The notes: generated from the letters alone by a model not told the origin. DNA of 64,000 nucleotides from Streptomyces sp. NBC_01216 (GCF_035994945.1 NZ_CP108677.1:496001-560000); one strand, 5' to 3'. Shown: positions 46,656-55,431, numbered from the stretch's first letter. Made by a program: numbers and translations.

Positions 46656-47117
46656 ATGCGCAGAATCAGAGCCCGGCAGCCGGCGCCGTCACCCTCTCCC
46701 TCGTCCTCACCGCCGCCGCGTGCGGAGGCGGCACGGGCGGCACCGACGCGGCCGGCGGACGGTCCGGCACCCTCACCTACTGGGCCTCCAACCAGGGGGC
46801 CGGACTGGAGGTCGACAAGCGGGTGCTGCGGCCCGAACTCGACCGGTTCGAGAAGGAGACGGGCATCAAGGTGCGGCTGGAGGTCATCGCCTGGCCCGGC
46901 CTCAGCAGGACCCCGCCTTCGACACGCCCGCGCTCGCCGTCCTGCGCGACACGCTCGCCTCCAGCGCCGCCGCCCTGCCCCAGGTCCCGGAGGAGTCACA
47001 GTTCGAGACCGTCGTGGGCACCGCCGTCAAGGAACTCTTCGCGGACGCCGCGGCCGGCCGGTCACGACCGAGTCGGTGCGCGCCAAGCTCGACAAGGCCC
47101 GGCAGCAGATGCCCGGG
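46656..47117 (+). pseudogene. Decayed sugar ABC transporter substrate-binding lipoprotein
   Basis: Fragments of one binding protein appear in three frames. ATG 46656 begins MRRIRARQP. After a shift comes the lipoprotein signal AAGAVTLSLVLTAAACGGG and about 60 residues of family 1 binding protein, ending EVIAWPGL near 46911. About 250 residues are then missing, and a C-terminal stretch (DPAFDTPALAVLRDTLASS, ELFADAAAG) resumes in another frame. A last shift gives TTESVRAKLDKARQQMPG. The gene cannot make a working protein. Confidence 0.8.
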
Positions 47118-47205
47118 ACGCGACCGCGGCCGCCACGGCGCCGCGCGTGGCGGCCGGGCCGCGTCGCCCTTCCTGCTCGTGTTCGCTCGGCACCCGGGGC
47201 TGAGC
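47118..47205 (+). pseudogene. Remnant of a sugar ABC permease N-terminus
   Basis: Directly after the binding-protein debris, RDATAAATAPRVAAG and, in another frame, AASPFLLVFA resemble the charged N-terminus and first membrane segment of a MalF-type permease. Nothing else of the gene is present. The assignment rests on about 25 residues and gene order. The remainder to 47440 is GC-rich, with no gene seen. Confidence 0.45.
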
Positions 47206-47440
47206 GCCCGGCGGTCCGGGTCCGGGCCCCTGCCCCGCTCCCGCGGGGGTAGGGGCCCATCTCGGCGTGCGGTGAGCCGGACCTGTCGGCGGGTGACGGC
47301 CTGTCGGGCCGTCCGGGGCCGCTTGTCCGGCGGACATGCGGAAGCCTCCGGCCCGAGGGCCGGGGGCAGGGGGCAGGGGTGCGAGCTGTGGACGGGGCGG
47401 GGCCCGGGGCCAGGGGGCGTGGTGCCCCCGGCCGTCGGGG

Positions 47441-49639
47441 TCAGGGAGAGGAGACGACCGTGGACGGCACCGTCGACGTGCCCGAGGTCGGGGCGCCGGT
47501 GTCGTTGATGACGTGGTCGTACTGGCCGTTCCCGCTCAGCGAGACGACGAGCAGGCTGTGGAAGCGGACTCCGGGTTTCACCGGCGCCTTGAACCCATGG
47601 GCCTGACGGATCGTCGGGTCCACGTTGTAGTAGCAGTAGCTGCCCATACCCCAGCCCTCGTGGGTGTCGACGGAGTCGTCGACCCGGTACGCGGCGTATC
47701 CCCTCGTCGTTCCGTTCTGGACGGCGGCCTGGTCGGGCGCGTCGTACGCCTTCTCGTTCTGGAAGAAGATCGTCCGGCCGCGTTCGCCGTACCAGTCGAC
47801 GTCGTACTTGTTGAAGTGTTCGACGAACAGGCCGGTGGCCAGCACGTCGTCACCTTCGACGCGTACGCCGTAGTCGGCCCGGTTGGTCTCCCAGCCGACG
47901 CCTTCGCCGTGATCGGCCCGCCACACCCAGGTGTGGTCGATGATGGTGTCGTCGCTGTTGACCACCATGCCGGTCGTGGCCTTGCCGGGACCGGCGCCGC
48001 CGACGCGGATGTAGACGTCCTGGACGGTGGTGGGGTCGGCCGCGTGGTCAACGGAGGCGTTCGCCGGACCGATCTCCAGCAGGGTCGGGGAGTTGACGGG
48101 ACCGGCGTCGACGAGGAAGCCGGCGAGGCGTACCCCGTCGACGTCGGCTACGCGCATCGCGGTGACCCCGTTGTCCGGGATCAGGGTGGCGAGGCCGAGG
48201 CCCAGGACGATGGTGTTCGCCCGGTTCACCTCGATCGTCCGGTCGACGTGGTAGATCCCGGGTGTGAACAGCAGGTGCAGTCCTTGCGCGAGCGCCGTGT
48301 TCATGGTGGCCGCCGTGGTGCCCGGTTTGACGACGTAGAACCGGCTCAGCGGGATCGACGCGCCTGGCGGGTTGCCGTCGGCCCAGGTGGTGCCGCGCGC
48401 GTTGACGCGCTTGGTCGGGGCGAAGACCTTGAACTCGTCTCCGTCGAGGTAGAGGAAGGGCTTCTCCCGCGAGACCGGCGTCGTGTCCAGGGTGGTGTAG
48501 CGCGGCTCGGGAAAGCTGGTGGCGGGTGCGCCCTCGACACCCGAGAAGGTCATGTTCCAGACGCTGTTGGTCCAGCCCCCGACCGTACTGTCACGGGTGT
48601 ACCACTGCTGCTGGGAGTACGGACCGACGGTGCCGTCGATCCTGCTGTCGGCGATGTAGCCGCCGCTCGCCCAGCCGTATCCGGCGGGAGCGAGGTTGAG
48701 GCCGCCCTTGACGTGCATGCGGCGGAAGGAGGCCGCCTGGGCGACCGCCCAGCGGTTGGTGCCGTTCACCGGGGCGACCGCCAGGTTCTCGGCGGAGCGC
48801 CAGAAGTTCTGGGTGGCGTTGCCGCCGAACCAGCCCGCGTCGACCGTGACGTCCCCGTTGATGGTGGTGTCGTCCGGACGCAGACCGAGGCCGGCGATCT
48901 GGGTGTAGAAGCCGATCTGGGCGTTGAGGTTCCCGTAGGTGCCCGGCTTGAAGAGGAGCGCGTGCCGGCCGCTGCCGAACTGCGCCGTCTCCTGCTCCTG
49001 GAAGATCTGGTCGAGCGTGCCCTGGATGCCCGGCGTGGACGGGTCGAAGACGTGCACGTGGGGACCGAGGTCGCCGCCGCCGGGCAGGGTGGGGCCGCCG
49101 CCCGTGGTGCCGTAGACCTGGAACTCCCAGAGGGAGTAGCCGTATCCGGTGGCGCGGGTGGTGCCGTGGACGCGGACGTGTCGGGCGGTCCCGGAGACGG
49201 CGATGCTCTCGGTGCCGCCGGTCCCGGTGGTGGTGGAGTAGGCGGTCGTCCAGCCGGCGCCGTCGGTGGACAGCTCGACGCGGTAGGCCGTGGCGTACGC
49301 GGTCTCCCACCGCAGCTCGACCCGCTCCACGGCGGCGGGGGCGCCGAGGTCGACCTGGATCCACTGTGGGTCCGAGAACGCGCTGGACCAGCGCGTTCCG
49401 TTGTCGCCGTCGACGGCGGCGGCAGCGGGGGTGCCGCCGTTCTCCTGGCTGGAGGCCGTGACGGGCCTGCCCTGGGACAGCAGGACGGGCGCGGCCTGTG
49501 CGGCGGGCACCGGCAGCAGGACGAAGAGGGCGGCCACGAGGACGCCGACGGCGACGAGGGCGAGGGCGAGTACACGGCGCCTTGGGGCGCGTGATCCGCG
49601 TGGCGGTTCGGCCACCGCGTGGATGCCGAGGGAAGGCAT
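47441..49639 (-). CDS. Secreted discoidin (F5/8 type C)-domain protein with beta-helix repeats
   Basis: The 732-residue protein has an N-terminal signal/anchor (ALALVAVGVLVAALFVLLPV, then AAQA). A discoidin/CBM32-like carbohydrate-binding domain follows at about residues 50-170 (VTASSQENGGTPAAAAVDGD, ending SLWEFQVYGT). The remainder is a right-handed beta-helix region resembling pectate-lyase-3/GH55-like folds (TIEVNRANTIVLGLGLATL). It probably binds and perhaps cleaves an extracellular polysaccharide. Catalytic residues could not be assigned. AAGGAG eight bases before ATG 49639 fixes the start. Confidence 0.85.
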   Translation of the reverse strand: MPSLGIHAVAEPPRGSRAPRRRVLALALVAVGVLVAALFVLLPVPAAQAAPVLLSQGRPVTASSQENGGTPAAAAVDGDNGTRWSSAFSDPQWIQVDLGAPAAVERVELRWETAYATAYRVELSTDGAGWTTAYSTTTGTGGTESIAVSGTARHVRVHGTTRATGYGYSLWEFQVYGTTGGGPTLPGGGDLGPHVHVFDPSTPGIQGTLDQIFQEQETAQFGSGRHALLFKPGTYGNLNAQIGFYTQIAGLGLRPDDTTINGDVTVDAGWFGGNATQNFWRSAENLAVAPVNGTNRWAVAQAASFRRMHVKGGLNLAPAGYGWASGGYIADSRIDGTVGPYSQQQWYTRDSTVGGWTNSVWNMTFSGVEGAPATSFPEPRYTTLDTTPVSREKPFLYLDGDEFKVFAPTKRVNARGTTWADGNPPGASIPLSRFYVVKPGTTAATMNTALAQGLHLLFTPGIYHVDRTIEVNRANTIVLGLGLATLIPDNGVTAMRVADVDGVRLAGFLVDAGPVNSPTLLEIGPANASVDHAADPTTVQDVYIRVGGAGPGKATTGMVVNSDDTIIDHTWVWRADHGEGVGWETNRADYGVRVEGDDVLATGLFVEHFNKYDVDWYGERGRTIFFQNEKAYDAPDQAAVQNGTTRGYAAYRVDDSVDTHEGWGMGSYCYYNVDPTIRQAHGFKAPVKPGVRFHSLLVVSLSGNGQYDHVINDTGAPTSGTSTVPSTVVSSP

Positions 49640-49685
49640 GAAGGAGGCTCCTTGGAAAGGGAGTTCGGGGATCGGCGGAGGTGCG

Positions 49686-49699
49686 GGAGAGCGCTCTCC
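49686..49699. promoter_or_regulatory. LacI-type operator upstream of the discoidin-domain gene
   Basis: GGAGAGCGCTCTCC is a perfect 14-bp palindrome 46 bp before the start codon. It resembles the CGCT-centred operators (such as GGGAGCGCTCCC) bound by LacI-family regulators such as CebR in streptomycetes. It suggests induction by an oligosaccharide. Confidence 0.65.
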
Positions 49700-49896
49700 T
49701 GGCACCTTGCCCGGCCTCCCAGTCCGGGTCAATGAGCCGACACGGCTTTTCTTATGTCTTTCATTAAGCCGGTGACCGCTGGGGGCGGAAGGCGCCGGAT
49801 CGACCTCGTAGGCGGGGGCCTGCTCGGTTGATGCGGCAACGCCGCGAGCCGCCGTGCCGGGTTTCGGGACAGGGCGCACCTCACCTGACGCGGCGC

Positions 49897-49910
49897 TAGG
49901 TTGTGCGGCA
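49897..49910 (+). promoter_or_regulatory. Leaderless -10 for the pirin gene
   Basis: TAGGTT (49897-49902) lies seven bases before ATG 49910 with no Shine-Dalgarno sequence. Confidence 0.5.
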
Positions 49911-50875
49911 TGAGCAACCTTGACCGTCAGGCGGAACCGAGCGTGTGCGGGGGGCGCGGCTTCGTCGTCGCCGAACCCGTCCGTGAGCTCCTGAGCCCCC
50001 GCCGCGTACAGCTCGGCGAGTCGACGGAAGTCCGTCGCCTCCTTCCGAACCTCGGCCGCCGCATGATCGGGGCCTGGGCCTTCGTCGACCACTACGGTCC
50101 CGACGACATCGCCGACGAGCCGGGGATGCAGGTGCCGCCGCATCCTCACATGGGGCTGCAGACCGTCAGCTGGCTCCATGACGGTGAGGTCCTCCATCGG
50201 GACAGCACGGGCAGCCTCCGGACGATCAGGCCGCGTGAGCTGGGCCTGATGACCTCGGGCCGGGCGATCTCACACTCGGAGGAGAGCCCCCGGCCGCACG
50301 CACGTCTCCTGCACGGCGCACAGCTCTGGGTCGCCCTGCCGGACGCGCACCGGCATGTCGAACCGCACTTCGAGCACCACGCCGAACTCCCCACCGTGAC
50401 GGCCCCGGGCCTCACGGTCACCGTGATCCTGGGCGACGTCGACGGCACGACGTCACCGGGGACCACGTACACCCCGCTCGTCGGGGCCGATCTCACACTG
50501 GCGGCCGGCACCGAGACGCGACTCCCCCTGGTGCCCGACTTCGAGTACGGCGTGCTGTCGATGTCCGGGGAAGCGCACGTCGACGGAGTACCGGTGCTGC
50601 CCGGTTCGATGCTCTATCTCGGGTGTGGGCGGGGTGAGCTGCCGCTGCGTGCCGCCTCGGACGCCGCGGTCATGCTGCTCGGCGGTGAGCCCTTCGAGGA
50701 GGAGCTGATCATGTGGTGGAACTTCGTGGGGCGCACGGACGAGGAGATCCGCCAGGCCCGCGAGGACTGGATGACGGGCCATCGCTTCGGCGAGGTCCGG
50801 GGTTACCAGGGCGCCCCGCTCCCCGCGCCGGAGCTCCCCACGACGCGACTCAGGTCCCGCGGCCGGGTGCGCTGA
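49910..50875 (+). CDS. Pirin-family protein
   Basis: The 321-residue bicupin has the pirin metal-site region PPHPHMGLQTVSWLHDGE, with the His pair and the downstream H/E ligands (HSEE). Pirins bind Fe or other metals; some are quercetinases, others redox-responsive cofactors. No partner is adjacent. ATG 49910 is chosen over the upstream start at 49901 because a -10 box lies seven bases before it. Confidence 0.9.
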   Translation: MSNLDRQAEPSVCGGRGFVVAEPVRELLSPRRVQLGESTEVRRLLPNLGRRMIGAWAFVDHYGPDDIADEPGMQVPPHPHMGLQTVSWLHDGEVLHRDSTGSLRTIRPRELGLMTSGRAISHSEESPRPHARLLHGAQLWVALPDAHRHVEPHFEHHAELPTVTAPGLTVTVILGDVDGTTSPGTTYTPLVGADLTLAAGTETRLPLVPDFEYGVLSMSGEAHVDGVPVLPGSMLYLGCGRGELPLRAASDAAVMLLGGEPFEEELIMWWNFVGRTDEEIRQAREDWMTGHRFGEVRGYQGAPLPAPELPTTRLRSRGRVR

Positions 50876-50909
50876 ACCGCGGCTCCCGCCCTGGCGCCGT
50901 CCCACGGCG

Positions 50910-50951
50910 CCCCAGGGCCGCCCCGCGCGGACGCGCGCGGCGGCCCTGGGG
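50910..50951. terminator. Bidirectional hairpin terminator
   Basis: CCCCAGGGCCGCC pairs with GGCGGCCCTGGGG (13 bp) around a GC-rich loop between the convergent pirin and SulP genes. Confidence 0.6.
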
Positions 50952-50965
50952 CCCGTCGCGGGCTC

Positions 50966-52420
50966 TCAGGCGTTCGTCAGCATGGCGACCGACGTGCCGC
51001 GCCGTTGTGCCCAGGTGTCGAGTGCGGTGGCGCAGGCGTGGTCGAGGTGGCGGACCTCGGTGAGGTCGAGTGCGACGGGCCTGTCCCGCGGGACCGCCTC
51101 CAGCGTCTCCAGCAGCCGCGGCAGGCGCAGGAACGTGGCCGACCCGGTGATGGACACGATGAGGCGGCCGTCGGGCAGTTCGCGCACGCCGACCTGGACC
51201 TGCGAGGTTTCCCAGGCGCACTTGACGACGGCCAGCAGCAGGCCGAGGAGCACGCCCTCGAACATGCCGACCGCGACGATGGACAGGGCCGTGGCGGTCA
51301 GTACCAGCACCTCGCCCCGGTGCCCGCGCCACAGCGCAAGGAGGTCTCCGGTGGGGACGAGCTTGCAGCCGGCGTGGACCAGGACTCCGGCGAGCGCGGC
51401 CAGCGGGATGACGCCGATGGCCGCCGGGAGCAGGGCCGCGAACAGGACCAGCCACAGTCCGTGGAGGACACGGGAGAGCTTCGTCCTGGCACCGGCCTGG
51501 ACGTTCGCGGAGCTGCGGACGATGACGGCGGTGAGCGGCAGTGCGCCGAGCGCGCCGCACAGGGTGTTGCCCACTCCCTGTGCCATCAGTTCCTTGTCGT
51601 ATTCGGTACCCCGGCCGTCGTGCATCCGGTCGACGGCGGCGGCGCTGAACAGGCTCTCGGCCGAGGCGATCAGGGCGAAGGCGAGCACGGTGCCGAGCGC
51701 GGCGAGGCTCGCCAGCGAGGCGAAGGCGGAGGTGCCGGGTGGCTGCACGGCCGAGAGCAGCCCCTGCACCTGGACCCGGGGTACGGACCAGCCGGCGAGC
51801 GTGGCGACGGCCGTGGCCAGGGCCACCGCGGCGAGGGGCGCGGGGACGACCCGGACGCGACCCGGCAGCTTCTTCCAGAGGACCAGGACGGCGATGGTCC
51901 CCAGGCCGAGTGCCGAGGCGGTCAGCGCCCGCGGGGAGGCGAGGGTGTCGACCAGCAGCCCGGGGACGCCGAGGATCTTCTCGAAGCCGGACCGGGGCTG
52001 CTCCAGGCCGGCCATCGTGTAGAGCTGGCCGAAGATCAGCACGAGGCCGATCCCCGCGAGCATGCCCTGGACGACGGACACGGAGATGGCGCGGAAGACG
52101 CGGCCGAACCGCAGCGCCCCCAGACCGATCTGGACGAGTCCGGAGACCAGGACGATGGCCCCCAGGGCGGCGAGGCCGAAGGTCTGCACGGCCTCGTGGA
52201 CGAGCACGGTCAGACCCGCGGCCGGGCCGCTGACCTGGAGGCTGCTGCCGGGCAGGACTCCCACGACGAGCCCTCCGACGATGCCGGTGATCAGGCCCAG
52301 TTCGGCGGGGACTCCCGAGGCGACGGCGACACCGACGCACAGAGGCAGGGCGACCAGGAAGACGACCAGGGACGCCAGGACGTCACGGCGTACGCCGGCG
52401 TCTGTGAGAGGGAATGACAT
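50966..52420 (-). CDS. SulP-family anion transporter
   Basis: The 484-residue membrane protein has the SulP core (about 12 helices, SLQVSGPAAGLTVLV and the region around SAESLFSAAAVDRMHDGR). A short C-terminal STAS domain ends in DLTEVRHLDHACATALDTW. SulP proteins carry sulfate, bicarbonate or other anions. It lies 64 bp downstream of a beta-carbonic anhydrase on the same strand, favouring bicarbonate as substrate. AGGAAAG before ATG 52420 supports the start. Confidence 0.9.
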   Translation of the reverse strand: MSFPLTDAGVRRDVLASLVVFLVALPLCVGVAVASGVPAELGLITGIVGGLVVGVLPGSSLQVSGPAAGLTVLVHEAVQTFGLAALGAIVLVSGLVQIGLGALRFGRVFRAISVSVVQGMLAGIGLVLIFGQLYTMAGLEQPRSGFEKILGVPGLLVDTLASPRALTASALGLGTIAVLVLWKKLPGRVRVVPAPLAAVALATAVATLAGWSVPRVQVQGLLSAVQPPGTSAFASLASLAALGTVLAFALIASAESLFSAAAVDRMHDGRGTEYDKELMAQGVGNTLCGALGALPLTAVIVRSSANVQAGARTKLSRVLHGLWLVLFAALLPAAIGVIPLAALAGVLVHAGCKLVPTGDLLALWRGHRGEVLVLTATALSIVAVGMFEGVLLGLLLAVVKCAWETSQVQVGVRELPDGRLIVSITGSATFLRLPRLLETLEAVPRDRPVALDLTEVRHLDHACATALDTWAQRRGTSVAMLTNA

Positions 52421-52484
52421 CAGCGGCTTTCCTCGGGGTGCGGAGGTGGGAGGGGGCTGCGGCGGCAGGGCGCGGGCGACGGGT

Positions 52485-53078
52485 TCACAACGGCCGGAAG
52501 GAATCGCCGGCGGCGTCGTAGGCCCGCACGGAACCCGTGTGGACCTCGTAGTACCAGGCGTGCAGCGACGGGGCTCCCTCCGTGACCCGCTCCGCCACGC
52601 GGGGGTGCGCGCGCAGGCGCCGGAGCTGGTTGAGCGCGTGGTCCTGCACGGACGCGGCGAGATCGGGGAGGTGGTCAGGGCCTCCCGCGGGGCGCGGGGT
52701 CGCGTGCTCCAGCCAGCCCCGGACGGCGGGGACGGCGGAGAGGTCCTCGGACCGGACGAGCGCCCCGACCGCTCCGCAGTGGGAGTGGCCGCAGACGACG
52801 ATGTCCCGGACTCCGAGCACCTCCACCGCGTACTCGATGGTGGCGGCCTCCGCGCAGGGCCGGCCGGCACCGTACTCGGGCACGACGTTGCCGGCGGTGC
52901 GGAGTTCGAAGAGCTCGCCGGGCCGCGCGCCCGTGATGAGCGAAGGCACCACCCGCGAGTCGGAGCAGGTGATGAACAGGGCCTCGGGGCTCTGGCCCGA
53001 CTCCAGGGCGCGGAACTCCTCGGCGTGGTCGGCCACATGGGCGGTGAAGGAACGCGCCCGGTCGAACAGGGATGTCAT
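52485..53078 (-). CDS. Beta-carbonic anhydrase
   Basis: The 197-residue protein shows the zinc site and catalytic dyad of beta-class enzymes: C38 and D40-x-R42 (CSDSR), then H98 and C101 (GHSHCGA). It interconverts CO2 and bicarbonate in the cytoplasm. It forms an apparent operon with the SulP transporter. GGAGAGG before ATG 53078 supports the start. Confidence 0.93.
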   Translation of the reverse strand: MTSLFDRARSFTAHVADHAEEFRALESGQSPEALFITCSDSRVVPSLITGARPGELFELRTAGNVVPEYGAGRPCAEAATIEYAVEVLGVRDIVVCGHSHCGAVGALVRSEDLSAVPAVRGWLEHATPRPAGGPDHLPDLAASVQDHALNQLRRLRAHPRVAERVTEGAPSLHAWYYEVHTGSVRAYDAAGDSFRPL

Positions 53079-53815
53079 GGGGACCTCTCCAGGGGTCGGT
53101 GTGTGCGGGACGTACGGTGCGAGGAAGCGGGGGATTTCCGCCGTCACCGGGCAGCGGCATATTCGCTCGGGAAAGGCTTCGGTCGGTGCGCCCCCGCACT
53201 CCGCTCCCGGTGCCGCGTCAGGCAGCCTTCGCCCCGTCGCGCGAACGTCTCCTGACACGGCACCCGCGAAGGGAGCACACGGCGGGGCGGGCGCCCCGGG
53301 GCGCGGAAGACGCCCTGAGACGGGTGCGCACCGGGGAATTCCGGCGGAGTACGGATGCACGGTTCCGGAGGATGTCTCAAAAACGCGGAGATCTGTCGCA
53401 TTCTCACGTGCACCGCCGCCACGGTGGCCGACAACCGTCGACCTTTACGCATCTATGGCCGAAAGAATGCGAAGGCCGATCAGCCGCGACCAGAGACGAG
53501 TGCTTTACCCACAGATTACCTTGCAGTGCAGGTCAAGGGATCGTCAAGTACCCTGTGGATCGCGGCATTTTCCGGTGGATCGTCTGAGCATCCGCAGGGA
53601 TCCCGCCCGTCCCGCTCCACGGCCCGCCGCAGACTCACAGCACCCATCGCGACGCATGCCGACCCGAGAAACCCCTGATCGAAGGGGACTCGCGACAGCG
53701 GGCGGAGTGGAGCGGCACGGAGGGCGACAAGGGGACCCGGAGACGCGAGATCTGTCTCAAATCGCCCCGCCGGACCGCACTTGTGTCTTGATGGCATCGC
53801 CCGCATTGCCCTTCA
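53079..53815. other. 737-bp intergenic stretch, no gene recognised
   Basis: No frame on either strand has convincing codon bias. The stretch is less GC-rich than its neighbours. It contains a repeated GAGATCTGTC (53388-53397 and 53747-53756), each preceded by an ACGCG. It precedes the peptide-enzyme locus and may hold regulatory DNA for it or for the divergent carbonic anhydrase. Confidence 0.5.
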
Positions 53816-53845
53816 TTGACAGTGACTTGGTCTGGGCTTTACCGT
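53816..53845 (+). promoter_or_regulatory. Strong vegetative promoter of the peptide locus
   Basis: TTGACA (53816-53821) and TACCGT (53840-53845) with an 18-bp spacer match the streptomycete principal-sigma consensus, the best promoter seen in the window. The expected start near 53852 leaves a leader of about 46 nt before the precursor ATG. Confidence 0.7.
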
Positions 53846-53897
53846 CTGACACCGCACCATGCTCGATACCACACTGCATTCTCCTCCGGAGGTCCAC

Positions 53898-54053
53898 ATG
53901 GAAAAGCTGATCGCGAAGATGTCCCAGGACACTGTCTGGCAGAAGTGGGTGACGGTGAACTCGGCCGAGAACGCGGCCAAGTCGGGATGCATCAGCTCCG
54001 CGCCCAAGGCCGGATGCATCAGCGTGTCCAGTGCCCCGGGCCGCATCTCCTGA
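53898..54053 (+). CDS. Candidate RiPP precursor peptide
   Basis: A 51-residue peptide with an amphipathic, charged N-terminal half (MEKLIAKMSQDTVWQKWVTV) and a Ser/Cys-rich C-terminal half. The latter has two copies of K-x-G-C-I-S followed by SSAP or SAP, and ends PGRIS. The nine-residue periodicity is also visible in DNA as GGATGCATCAGC at 53985 and 54012. A perfect GGAGG six bases before ATG 53898 and a strong promoter argue that it is expressed at high level. It is followed by a hairpin and an adenylate-forming enzyme. No known RiPP class was recognised. The reading frame is open upstream to an ATG at 53859, which lacks a ribosome site. Confidence 0.75.
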   Translation: MEKLIAKMSQDTVWQKWVTVNSAENAAKSGCISSAPKAGCISVSSAPGRIS

Positions 54054-54070
54054 TCCCCCTGACGGGAACC

Positions 54071-54113
54071 GGAAAGGGGCCGGGGTCCGCTTTCAGGACC
54101 CCGGCCCCTTTCC
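54071..54113 (+). terminator. Strong hairpin (attenuator) after precursor gene
   Basis: Two perfectly complementary 18-nt arms (54071-54088 starting GGAAAGGGGCC; 54096-54113) enclose a 7-nt loop, 17 bp after the precursor stop and 61 bp before the next gene. No T-run follows. This placement is typical of peptide clusters where most transcripts end after the precursor and a minority read into the enzymes. Confidence 0.75.
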
Positions 54114-54174
54114 CGGCCACCTCGTCGACATCGCGTTCTTCCCTCCGACAACCGGTCCACAGGGGGTGCTCGCC

Positions 54175-55431
54175 GTGTACGGCCAGCCGCCGGCAGAATT
54201 CATCGAACAAGTCCGAGACATACCGATCTACCGCGACTCGGTCGCGACGGGCCGCTTCCCCGTTCTCGAGAAGCCGGAGATCGCCCGTGGGTTCCCCGAC
54301 AACTGGATGACGCCGCGGCTGGCCAAGGCACTCGCCGAGGGCGAGGCGGAGTACGTGCTCTCCACAGGCACCAACCACGCCAGGATGCAGATCATCAGGC
54401 CCCCGTACTTCCTGCTGCACTCCTACTACCGGCTCTGGAGCGAGCACCCCGACATCGCCTTCACCTGGGAAGAGGGCTGCGCACGCGTCTCGCTGACCAC
54501 CGTGCTGGCGACCGAGCACGTCGCGCGCGTCAACGCCGCGAAGCGCGGCGCGCGGCCCGACCCGGTGCCCTCACTCCACGACCGGAGGCTCGACGGCCGC
54601 ACCGTCTACCTCAATCTCCGCCTCGACCCGGCCTCGTGGGAGCGCGCCGACGTCGAGCGGATGGTCGCGGAGGTACACGAGGCCCGGCGGGCACACCCCC
54701 GCGGCCGATACCACCTGGACTGCTCGGGATACCACCTGGCCCACCTGGTCCTCAAGGCCCGTCAGTGGGGCCTGTGGGAGCACTTCCCACGCCCGGCGAG
54801 CATCGTCCACGCCTACGAGTACACGCCCGTCAACGTCCGCCGCTTCCTGGAGCGGCACTTCGACTGCCCCGTCGTCGACCTCTTCGGCAGCACCGAGCTC
54901 GGCTACCTCTACTACAGCGACCGCCACGGCCGGTACCACCCCCATCTCGACCGGATGAACGTCGAACTCCTGCCCGTCGCCCCGGGGAGCGATATCCACA
55001 GCCTCATCGTGTCGAGCGTCCGCAACCCCTACATGCCGCTGATCCGCTACCGCTCGGGCGACTGTGTGCGAACCCTGGACGGGACTCCCGACCCGGACAG
55101 GATCGAACGCTTCTGCGGACGGGAGCAGGAACTTCTGGGCGCCGGTGCGCTGCGCGCCGGCGCCCACGGACCCGTCTCCCAGGGAGACCTGGACGACTGC
55201 GTCGCCGGGATCTCCCCGGCCGTCTTCCTCCACCGGCTCCGTGTGAGCGGTGACCTGGAGGCCCGCCTTTCGTACACCACCTTCGACAGCGCCCCGCTGA
55301 CGGCGTCCGCCGCCATGGAGCTGGCGGGAGCGGTCGGGTCGCTGACCGGGCGCCGCTGCGTCCTCGAACACCGTCGGCACATCCCCGTCGGGAGGTCCGG
55401 CAAGTACGCCTGGCTCGACGGGAACCGCTGA
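54175..55431 (+). CDS. PaaK-like adenylate-forming enzyme of the peptide locus
   Basis: The 418-residue protein resembles phenylacetate-CoA ligase/LuxE-like members of the ANL superfamily. It has an ATP-contact loop LSTGTNHAR, the FGSTELGYLYYS motif, a conserved LIRYRSGD and a C-terminal hinge/Lys region ending HIPVGRSGKYAWLDG. It should activate a carboxylate as acyl-AMP; the substrate could be the peptide or a small acid. GTG 54175 is preferred because AGGGGG lies eight bases upstream and it follows the hairpin; upstream in-frame starts would run through the hairpin. Confidence 0.82.
   Translation: MYGQPPAEFIEQVRDIPIYRDSVATGRFPVLEKPEIARGFPDNWMTPRLAKALAEGEAEYVLSTGTNHARMQIIRPPYFLLHSYYRLWSEHPDIAFTWEEGCARVSLTTVLATEHVARVNAAKRGARPDPVPSLHDRRLDGRTVYLNLRLDPASWERADVERMVAEVHEARRAHPRGRYHLDCSGYHLAHLVLKARQWGLWEHFPRPASIVHAYEYTPVNVRRFLERHFDCPVVDLFGSTELGYLYYSDRHGRYHPHLDRMNVELLPVAPGSDIHSLIVSSVRNPYMPLIRYRSGDCVRTLDGTPDPDRIERFCGREQELLGAGALRAGAHGPVSQGDLDDCVAGISPAVFLHRLRVSGDLEARLSYTTFDSAPLTASAAMELAGAVGSLTGRRCVLEHRRHIPVGRSGKYAWLDGNR

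Noticed and set aside
47336..49594. Long plus-strand frame over the discoidin gene
   Set aside because: It is antisense to a gene with a signal peptide, domains and a good ribosome site; the translation is repetitive Gly/Val/Asp sequence without a recognisable fold.
53144..53806. Small minus-strand frames before the peptide locus
   Set aside because: They have Arg/Pro-rich, unbiased codon use and no ribosome sites, and are probably chance.
53859..53897. Longer precursor starting at ATG 53859
   Set aside because: No ribosome site is present and it is only about 7 nt from the predicted transcript start, whereas ATG 53898 has a perfect GGAGG.
54031..54174. N-terminal extension of the adenylating enzyme
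   Set aside because: It would overlap the precursor stop and translate through the 18-bp hairpin; GTG 54175 has a good ribosome site.
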